Assembly: GCA_035541655.1 (NCBI GenBank)
Contig: DATKMY010000107.1
Location: forward strand, 1 to 6,771
Direction of reading: 5' to 3'
DNA length: 6,771 nt
Source of the DNA: CAIWHR01 sp035541655
GTDB taxonomy: Bacteria > Pseudomonadota > Gammaproteobacteria > Burkholderiales > Casimicrobiaceae
This document shows, piece by piece, positions 1 through 4,613 of this stretch (position 1 is the stretch's first letter; every line of letters begins with the position of its first letter). The notes below the pieces were generated by a model. That model searched no databases and had not been told where the DNA came from. It saw only the letters and a program-made list of their open reading frames with translations. A program made the position numbers and the translations under genes.

Positions 1-429
1 GAACTGTTCCTCGATCGACAAGGACCACGCGTGGCCGAGGTGCGTCGAGATGTCCCAGTCGAAGGCCCGCGCCCAGTTCATCATGTAGAAGAGCGCCGCG
101 CCGACTGCGCGCAGCGCGGGCTCGAACGGTCGCAGAAACAGCGCCGCGACGATCAGATAGGCGGCGAGCATCAGCACGAGCGCCGGGTACAGGCGGTAGA
201 TGCGACGCAGGTAGAAGCGGGCGAAGCGGATGCGCCCCAGCTCGAACCAGTCCTTCAGCAGCAGCGACGTGATCAAGTAGCCGCTGATGATGAAGAACGT
301 ATCCATGAAGATGATCGCGCCTGGATACCAGTCCGGATCGAGATGCGCTGCAATGACGGTGATCGTCATCAGGCCACGGGCGCCATCGAGGGACGCCGAA
401 TAGCCGAGGGGAAATCGGGGGCGCTCCAT
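1..429 (-). CDS. Acyltransferase-3 (OafA/YrhL-type) membrane O-acyltransferase, N-terminal part, cut by window edge
   Basis: Integral membrane enzyme expected to transfer an acyl group, often acetyl, onto a surface or secreted carbohydrate. The 143 visible residues show the family's N-terminal pattern. LDGARGL (residues 14-20) has Arg18 and His29 spaced as the R-X10-H motif of this family. FMDTFFIISGYLIT (41-54) matches the usual GVDVFFVISGFLIT block. FARFYLRRIYRLYPAL (69-84) and GHAWSLSIEEQF (132-143) are further signatures. Hydrophobic stretches near 20-30, 38-58, 82-99 and 107-118 fit the first membrane helices. The frame is open to position 1, so roughly the C-terminal half or more is missing. 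I chose ATG 429 because the motif block normally begins close to the N-terminus. No clear Shine-Dalgarno precedes it, and an in-frame ATG at 543 would add 38 Pro/Arg-rich residues that do not resemble the family. It is transcribed divergently from thiS. The two glycosyltransferases across the operon suggest a polysaccharide substrate, which is inference. Confidence 0.9.
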   Translation of the reverse strand, partial: MERPRFPLGYSASLDGARGLMTITVIAAHLDPDWYPGAIIFMDTFFIISGYLITSLLLKDWFELGRIRFARFYLRRIYRLYPALVLMLAAYLIVAALFLRPFEPALRAVGAALFYMMNWARAFDWDISTHLGHAWSLSIEEQF

Positions 430-541
430 TACGGGGCTCGGTCCCGGGAGATTGCAGGCGACGCGCGTGGCATGGAGTCCGCAGCGCCTCTCGATGCCCC
501 CGTCGGGGACGCTTCGCGTCGGCCGCCGCGAGGGTTGCGGC

Positions 542-549
542 ATTGTACC
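542..549 (-). promoter_or_regulatory. Possible -10 element for the acyltransferase gene
   Basis: On the minus strand this reads GGTACAAT, whose TACAAT differs from the sigma-70 -10 consensus by one base. It would start transcription near 535 and leave a leader of about 105 nt before ATG 429. I see no good TTGACA-like -35 box about 17 nt upstream, so the call rests on one hexamer in a GC-rich background. The hexamer overlaps the alternative ATG at 543; if it is the true promoter, that upstream start cannot be used. Confidence 0.25.
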
Positions 550-620
550 GGGCTCGAGACGACGATCGCCGCGCGGGCCTCGCAGTCGTCGAGGAGGCCA
601 TCGCTCCGAATTTCCGCCAC

Positions 621-628
621 GGTATGAT
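621..628 (+). promoter_or_regulatory. Possible -10 element immediately upstream of thiS
   Basis: GGTATGAT contains TATGAT, one mismatch from the -10 consensus, and ends 8 nt before the thiS ATG. Transcription from it would begin about two bases before the start codon, giving an almost leaderless mRNA. No convincing -35 box is visible near 599-606. It resembles the GGTAAAAT sitting 7 nt before the thiG ATG. No thi-box/TPP riboswitch signatures are seen in 430-636. Confidence 0.35.
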
Positions 629-636
629 GAGCGCCG

Positions 637-840
637 ATGGAGCTCACCATCAACGGCAAAGCCCGCACGTTCGATCGTCCGGTCGCCACCGTGGCCGACG
701 TCGTGCGCGCGCTCGCCCTCGAAGGCAAGCGGATCGCGGTCGAGCGAAACGGCGAGATCGTTCCGCGCAGCCGATACGCGGACACCGCGGTCGGCGACGC
801 CGACCACCTCGAGATTGTCGGGGCGGTCGGCGGGGGTTGA
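637..840 (+). CDS. thiS: ThiS sulfur carrier protein (thiamine thiazole biosynthesis)
   Basis: Small ubiquitin-like sulfur carrier. In the known pathway its C-terminal glycine is adenylated by ThiF and converted to a thiocarboxylate, which donates sulfur to ThiG for thiazole formation in the cytoplasm. The 67-residue product has the usual family length. It starts with a beta strand containing NGK, has the internal signature IVPRSRYAD (about 41-49), and ends in AVGGG, so the essential terminal Gly-Gly is present. It is first in the operon and lies 68 nt upstream of thiG, its direct partner. ATG 637 gives the canonical N-terminus; no clear Shine-Dalgarno lies before it. ThiF and ThiO/ThiH, also needed in the pathway, are absent from this window and must be encoded elsewhere. 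Confidence 0.96.
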   Translation: MELTINGKARTFDRPVATVADVVRALALEGKRIAVERNGEIVPRSRYADTAVGDADHLEIVGAVGGG

Positions 841-893
841 CGCCGGCCGCCACCGCCCGCCTCTCGAGATCGGGCCGAAGCGGTTGTCTGCGA

Positions 894-901
894 GGTAAAA
901 T
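894..901 (+). promoter_or_regulatory. Possible -10 element (or long-spaced Shine-Dalgarno) just before thiG
   Basis: GGTAAAAT contains TAAAAT, a near-consensus -10 hexamer in a GC-rich gap, and ends 7 nt before the thiG ATG. If used, transcription would start at or next to the ATG. The competing reading is that GAGG at 892-895 acts as a Shine-Dalgarno with a long 13-nt spacer. No good -35 box is present about 17 nt upstream. Confidence 0.35.
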
Positions 902-908
902 CCGCCCG

Positions 909-1721
909 ATGAACGCCCCGCAAGCCCCGTCGCCGGCCGTCACCGATCCGCTGATCATCGCCGGCCGCGCCTATCGATCGCGGCTGCTCGTGGGCACCGG
1001 TAAGTACAAGGACTTCGCGGAGACGCGCGCAGCGGTCGTGGCGTCGGGGGCCGAGATCGTCACCGTCGCCATCCGGCGCACAAACGTCGGCCAGGATGCG
1101 AACGCACCGTCGCTCGTCGACGCGCTTTCGCCTTCCGAGTTCGCCTACCTGCCCAACACGGCGGGCTGCTATACGGCGGACGACGCGGTGCGCACGCTGC
1201 GGCTTGCGCGGGAGCTGCTCGATGGGCACACGCTGGTGAAGCTCGAAGTGCTCGGCGACCCGCACACGTTGTTCCCCAACGTCCGGGAGACGTTGACCGC
1301 CGCCGAGACGCTCGTGAAGGAAGGCTTCCAGGTGATGGTCTATACGTCCGACGATCCGATCGTCGCGCGGGAGCTCGAGGCAATCGGCTGTGTCGCGATC
1401 ATGCCGCTCGCGTCTTTGATCGGCTCGGGGATGGGAATCCTCAATCCGTGGAACCTGAAGCTGATCATCGAGGCGGCCAAGGTTCCCGTGCTGGTCGACG
1501 CCGGCGTGGGCACCGCGTCGGACGCCGCGATCGCGATGGAGCTCGGCTGCTCGGGGGTGCTGATGAACACGGCGCTTGCGGCGGCGCGCGACCCTGTCAG
1601 GATGGCACGCGCGATGAGGCTCGCTGTCGAAGCCGGGCGCGAGGCGTTCCTCGCCGGGCGGATGCCTCGAAAGTTCTACGCGGCGAGCCCGAGCTCGCCG
1701 ACCACCGGCCTCATCGGCTGA
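909..1721 (+). CDS. thiG: ThiG thiazole synthase
   Basis: Cytoplasmic TIM-barrel enzyme that forms the thiazole phosphate ring of thiamine from 1-deoxy-D-xylulose 5-phosphate, dehydroglycine and sulfur delivered by ThiS thiocarboxylate. The 270-residue product is slightly above the usual length of about 255-265. Visible family landmarks are LLVGTGKY (26-33), TVAIRRTN (52-59), LPNTAGC (81-87), and LVKLEVLGD (109-117), whose Lys111 is the expected Schiff-base lysine. Further blocks are MPLASLIGSGMGILNP (165-180), PVLVDAGVGTASDAA (193-207) and SGVLMNTA (215-222). ATG 909 gives the expected N-terminus. The frame is open for 122 further codons upstream, but that stretch overlaps thiS in another frame and is low-complexity Arg-rich, so it is not coding. 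ThiS and ThiG are in different frames and are not fused. The gene for the next protein begins 5 nt after this stop. Confidence 0.98.
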   Translation: MNAPQAPSPAVTDPLIIAGRAYRSRLLVGTGKYKDFAETRAAVVASGAEIVTVAIRRTNVGQDANAPSLVDALSPSEFAYLPNTAGCYTADDAVRTLRLARELLDGHTLVKLEVLGDPHTLFPNVRETLTAAETLVKEGFQVMVYTSDDPIVARELEAIGCVAIMPLASLIGSGMGILNPWNLKLIIEAAKVPVLVDAGVGTASDAAIAMELGCSGVLMNTALAAARDPVRMARAMRLAVEAGREAFLAGRMPRKFYAASPSSPTTGLIG

Positions 1722-1726
1722 ATCCC

Positions 1727-2401
1727 GTGGCGTGGTTCGTGTCCGCCCGGCCGACGGTGCGCGGCGCGCTCGCCGCCGTCGCGCTCGCTGCGGCGCGGGT
1801 TTCCGCCGTCCCGCCCTCGCCCGAGGAGCTCGCGCAGATCTGCGCCAACGCCGAAGACACCTCGCACTGCGGTCGCCTCGTCGAGGAAGTGCAGCTGAAA
1901 CGCCTTCCCAATCTCGCGGTGCGCGACGGGCGAACGCTTCGGGTATCGCTGTATCCGTCGGGAACGGCCGCGCTCGTCGACACCGAAGCGCTCAACGGCG
2001 GACGCTCCTACAGCCTCTGGGACTTCATCAGCGAGCTGAACGCCGTGGTGCTGTACACGACCGACGGCGACGACGTGAGCTTCACCGTTCTGCAACGCGC
2101 GACCGGGCGCAAGACCGAGCTGCCGTCCGATCCGAAGGTTTCGCCCGACCGCGCCTACATCGTCACCGCGGACTTTTGCGAGAAGCACTGTGTCAACGAG
2201 CTCGCGGTGTGGAGCGTGACGCGCGACGACATCCGCAAGGCGTGGACGTGGAAGCCGCGCGAGGCGTGGGCCGACGCCGTCGCGAGCTGGAAGACACCGC
2301 GGACCGTCGCCGTCGAATACACCGCCGCGGGCGGCGACAAGCGCTCGGTGATCGAGCGGCGTCTCGACGACCCGAGCTGGGTGCGCGCGTCGGCGCCATG
2401 A
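1727..2401 (+). CDS. Predicted secreted four-cysteine protein of unknown function
   Basis: I do not recognise this family. The 224-residue product begins with a plausible Sec signal peptide: Arg8 and Arg12, then a hydrophobic run of Ala, Val and Leu (13-23) and a likely cleavage after VSA (25-27). The mature part has exactly four cysteines in two local pairs: Cys39 and Cys48 (C-x8-C) and Cys151 and Cys155 (C-x3-C in DFCEKHC). This suggests an oxidised periplasmic or outer protein with two disulfides. The middle looks beta-rich (LRVSLYP, AVVLYTTDGDDVSFTVL, AYIVTADF, LAVWSV), which could fit a beta-sandwich or propeller-like fold; that is inference. The start is uncertain: GTG 1727 lies 5 nt after the thiG stop and GTG 1739 is an in-frame alternative, neither with a clear Shine-Dalgarno, so coupling to thiG translation is likely. 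The stop codon overlaps an ATG at 2398 in the trmB frame. Confidence 0.78.
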   Translation: MAWFVSARPTVRGALAAVALAAARVSAVPPSPEELAQICANAEDTSHCGRLVEEVQLKRLPNLAVRDGRTLRVSLYPSGTAALVDTEALNGGRSYSLWDFISELNAVVLYTTDGDDVSFTVLQRATGRKTELPSDPKVSPDRAYIVTADFCEKHCVNELAVWSVTRDDIRKAWTWKPREAWADAVASWKTPRTVAVEYTAAGGDKRSVIERRLDDPSWVRASAP

Positions 2402-2414
2402 ACCGCCGGTGCGC

Positions 2415-2422
2415 GGGAGGGG
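2415..2422 (+). promoter_or_regulatory. Ribosome binding site deciding the trmB start
   Basis: The run GGGAGGGG carries a GGAGG core at 2416-2420, 4 nt before ATG 2425. It is the strongest Shine-Dalgarno match I see at any start in the window. It favours ATG 2425 over the in-frame ATG 2398, which overlaps the stop codon of the preceding gene and lacks its own binding site. Confidence 0.6.
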
Positions 2423-2424
2423 CG

Positions 2425-3126
2425 ATGAGCTCGAGGGTACAGGCCGCCGCAGCCGATCGGGGCCATCGGCCGGTCAGGAGCTTCGTGTTGCGCCAGGGTC
2501 GCATCTCGTCGGCGCAGCAGCGCGCGCTCACAATGCTGATGCCGGAGTACGGCATCCCGTTCGCCGATCATCCGCTCGATTTCGACCGGGCGTTCGGCCG
2601 CAGGGCGCCGCGCGTCCTCGAAATCGGATCCGGTATGGGCGAGACGACGGCGGCGATCGCGAGCGCGCGGCCCGAAGACGACTTTCTCGCGATCGAAGTG
2701 CATGCGCCGGGCGTGGGCGCGCTGCTGCGGCGAATCCGCGAGCTCGGGCTCACCAACGTCCGCGTCGTCCAGCACGACGCCGTCGAGCTGATCGCCGCGA
2801 TGATCCCCGAAGCTTCGCTCGCCGGCGTGCACGTGTTCTTCCCGGATCCGTGGCCGAAGAAGCGCCATCACAAGCGGCGGCTGCTCAAGGCGGATTTCGT
2901 CCGCGCGCTCGCGCTGCGGCTCGCCGTGGGCGGATATCTTCACGTCGCGACCGACTGGGAAACGTACGCGCAGGAGATTCTCGACACACTGACGGCGGAG
3001 AATCTGCTCGAGAACACGGCCGCGGGCTTCGCGCCGCGCCAGGAGTACCGTCCGCTCACCAAATTCGAGTCGCGCGGCCTCGCGCTCGGTCACCGCGTCT
3101 GGGATATCCGTTTCCGGCGCCGGTGA
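2425..3126 (+). CDS. trmB: TrmB, tRNA (guanine-N7-)-methyltransferase (m7G46)
   Basis: Cytoplasmic SAM-dependent enzyme that methylates N7 of G46 in the tRNA variable loop. The 233-residue product compares well with E. coli TrmB (239). Visible family blocks, in order, are RSFVLRQGR near residue 20, the SAM-binding VLEIGSGMGE (64-73), IEVHAPGVGA following the second strand, and FFPDPWPKKRHHKRR (138-152) with Asp141 as the expected catalytic-site aspartate. Also present are ATDWETYA (175-182) with Asp177, and the C-terminal LTKFESRG (211-218) followed by LGHRVWD. All key residues are intact. Start ATG 2425 has a good ribosome binding site and places RSFV at about the same distance from the N-terminus as in E. 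coli. ATG 2398 would add nine residues. Its stop codon TGA shares its last base with the ATG of the next gene, coupling a tRNA-modification gene to a glycosyltransferase. Confidence 0.97.
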   Translation: MSSRVQAAAADRGHRPVRSFVLRQGRISSAQQRALTMLMPEYGIPFADHPLDFDRAFGRRAPRVLEIGSGMGETTAAIASARPEDDFLAIEVHAPGVGALLRRIRELGLTNVRVVQHDAVELIAAMIPEASLAGVHVFFPDPWPKKRHHKRRLLKADFVRALALRLAVGGYLHVATDWETYAQEILDTLTAENLLENTAAGFAPRQEYRPLTKFESRGLALGHRVWDIRFRRR

Positions 3127-4613
3127 TGAACTCGACAGCCGCAGAGAGCTCAGGCCTTGGTGCGGTTCTGCACATCACCGCCGCCGCTGGAGGCGGCGCG
3201 GACCGCTATATTCGCGACCTCGCGGCGAGCACGCCGCACCGCCACTACGCGTGGCACGTCGGCGCGGGTCCGACAGTAGCCGAGGACATCAGCGCCCGCC
3301 GCTTCGCGCCCATCGCGAACCTCGGCGCAGCCGGCGGAGATCGCGAAGCGCTCTCGCGCTGGCTCGAGCTCGCGGGCATCGGCATCGTGCACGTGCACGG
3401 CGTCGACGAGGGATGCCGCGCGCATCTCGACACGCTGCTGCGCGCACGACTGCTCCCGTACCTCGTCACGCTGCACGATTTGCAGTTCGTCAATCCGCGC
3501 GCATTCGAAACGGACGGAATGCCGGAGCCCGACGCCGACTGGATCGTCGCCATTGGGCCGCTGCTCGAGCGCGCGGCGACGGTGATCGCTCCCTCGGAGT
3601 TCATTCTGAACATCGCGATCGTGTGCTCGCCCGGAATTCGCGCGACGGTGATCCCTCCGGGCGTACGCCTGCCTTCCATGCGGGCGACGCTGCAGACCCC
3701 GGCGGACTTCGCGGCCCGCACGCCGAAGCGGGTCATCGCCGTCGTCGGCGCCGTCGGACCGCACAAGGGCAGCAGCGTGCTCACCGGGCTCGCGACAGCG
3801 CTCGAGAACAGCGACATCGGGATCGTCGTCATCGGATACACCGATACGCGCATCGTGCCGGGCTGGGTCGTCCCGGGCGTGCTCTACGTGCACGGCGCGT
3901 ACGAGGACGGCACGCTGCCCGCCTGGCTCAGCGCCTACCGCGTCGACGCAGTGCTGTTTCCGAACCGCTTGCCGGAGAGCTTCAGCTACACGCTCTCCGA
4001 GGTCTGGGCCGCCGGCGTCCCGGTCGTGGTCCCCGACCAGGGAGCGCTTGGCGAGCGCGTCGAGCGCGAAGGCGGCGGTTGGCTGCTGCCGGCAGGATTC
4101 GACGGCGACGATGCCGCGGCGCTTCTCGTCTGGCTCTCCTCGGCCGAGGGCGCCGCCGAGCGCGCCCGCGTAAAATCACCGATCGTGCCGAACGACCCCC
4201 GGCGCGTCCCGACCCTCGAAGCCATGTCCCGCGACATCGACGTCCTCTACGCACGGTTCGGCCTACCGCCACCCGCTGCAGCGGATGCCGCCGCGGCGAA
4301 CGAAGCCCTCGCGCCGCTCCTCGCGGCGAATCTGGACGGCTTCGCGTTCCGCAAGGAACTCGTGAAGCTGACCGGTGAGCTCGGCGACGCGACGAGGCAG
4401 CTCGCCGAATCCAGAGCATGGGGCGAGAAGCTCGAGCGCGACGGCGCCGCCTGGGCCGCCAAGCTCGAAAGCGACATCGCGGAGCTCAAGCGCGAAATCG
4501 AACGGCTCGGCGCGGACAATCGGGTGCTGGCCGAGCGCAAGGCCGCGTTCGACCTTCTGCCGCAGAGCATCCAGCGGTACCTGCTGAGGCGAGCGATTCG
4601 TGCGCGGCCTTGA
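3126..4613 (+). CDS. GT4-type (GT-B fold) glycosyltransferase with C-terminal 11-residue-repeat coiled coil
   Basis: Predicted cytoplasmic glycosyltransferase transferring a sugar from a nucleotide donor onto a growing surface glycan; donor and acceptor cannot be read from sequence. Of 495 residues, about 1-385 resemble family GT4. The N-terminal Rossmann half has GGGADRYIRDLA (a glycine loop near the acceptor site), IVHVHG, and LVTLHDLQFVNP with His117. The linker region has VIAPSEF and VIPPGV. The donor-binding half starts at VVGAVGPHKGSS (Lys214) and contains ESFSYTLSE, a clear E-x7-E motif (Glu284, Glu292), followed by AAGVPVVVPDQGALGERV. Residues about 406-474 form a charged helical tail that ends in four consecutive 11-residue units (431-474). 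The final 21 residues (DLLPQSIQRYLLRRAIR and so on) look amphipathic and basic, possibly membrane-associating. ATG 3126 overlaps the trmB stop by one base (TGATG) and no Shine-Dalgarno is visible, so reinitiation is the likely mode of translation. The 3' end overlaps the GT2 gene by 14 nt. Confidence 0.92.
   Translation: MNSTAAESSGLGAVLHITAAAGGGADRYIRDLAASTPHRHYAWHVGAGPTVAEDISARRFAPIANLGAAGGDREALSRWLELAGIGIVHVHGVDEGCRAHLDTLLRARLLPYLVTLHDLQFVNPRAFETDGMPEPDADWIVAIGPLLERAATVIAPSEFILNIAIVCSPGIRATVIPPGVRLPSMRATLQTPADFAARTPKRVIAVVGAVGPHKGSSVLTGLATALENSDIGIVVIGYTDTRIVPGWVVPGVLYVHGAYEDGTLPAWLSAYRVDAVLFPNRLPESFSYTLSEVWAAGVPVVVPDQGALGERVEREGGGWLLPAGFDGDDAAALLVWLSSAEGAAERARVKSPIVPNDPRRVPTLEAMSRDIDVLYARFGLPPPAAADAAAANEALAPLLAANLDGFAFRKELVKLTGELGDATRQLAESRAWGEKLERDGAAWAAKLESDIAELKREIERLGADNRVLAERKAAFDLLPQSIQRYLLRRAIRARP
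4416..4547 (+). repeat. Four consecutive 11-residue (hendecad) repeats in the GT4 C-terminal tail
   Basis: Residues 431-474 of the glycosyltransferase divide into AWGEKLERDGA, AWAAKLESDIA, ELKREIERLGA and DNRVLAERKAA. The first two are close copies (AW-x2-KLE-x-D-x-A). The third keeps the hydrophobic and acidic spacing, and the fourth is loose. An 11-residue period is typical of right-handed or nearly straight coiled coils. At DNA level the copies have diverged, so this is protein-level periodicity rather than a recent nucleotide duplication. Confidence 0.65.
4586..4589 (+). promoter_or_regulatory. Shine-Dalgarno-like GAGG for the tandem GT2 gene
   Basis: GAGG lies 10 nt before GTG 4600, inside the final codons of the preceding glycosyltransferase gene. 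It supports GTG 4600 as the start, with the two glycosyltransferases translated from overlapping frames. Confidence 0.4.

Noticed and set aside
508..520. GACGC-TTC-GCGTC hairpin in the divergent intergenic region
   Set aside because: Only a 5-bp stem with no T-run and no matching known RNA motif; short GC hairpins are common at this base composition.
543..908. Upstream extension of the thiG frame by 122 codons, suggesting a fusion with thiS
   Set aside because: thiS is in a different frame with its own stop at 838-840, and the extension has no ThiS-like or other motif. ThiG of 270 residues is already full length.
1732..2424. Upstream extension of the trmB frame by up to 231 codons
   Set aside because: The extension is Arg-rich out-of-frame translation of the secreted-protein gene. 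The TrmB family length and the GGAGG site support the start at 2425.
2155..3093. A 312-codon minus-strand open frame across the end of the secreted-protein gene and trmB
   Set aside because: Its product is Arg/Glu-rich without domain features, and it lies opposite an unambiguous trmB; it is a compositional shadow.
3179..3198. Hairpin with 7-bp arms CGCCGCC/GGCGGCG just inside the GT4 start
   Set aside because: The arms are alanine and glycine codons of the conserved N-terminal glycine loop. No T-run follows and it sits within a coding region, so a regulatory role is not supported.
4171..4176. TAAAAT inside the GT4 gene, identical to the hexamer before thiG
   Set aside because: It encodes part of ordinary coding sequence (VKS), has no -35 partner, and lies far from the next gene's start; probably chance.
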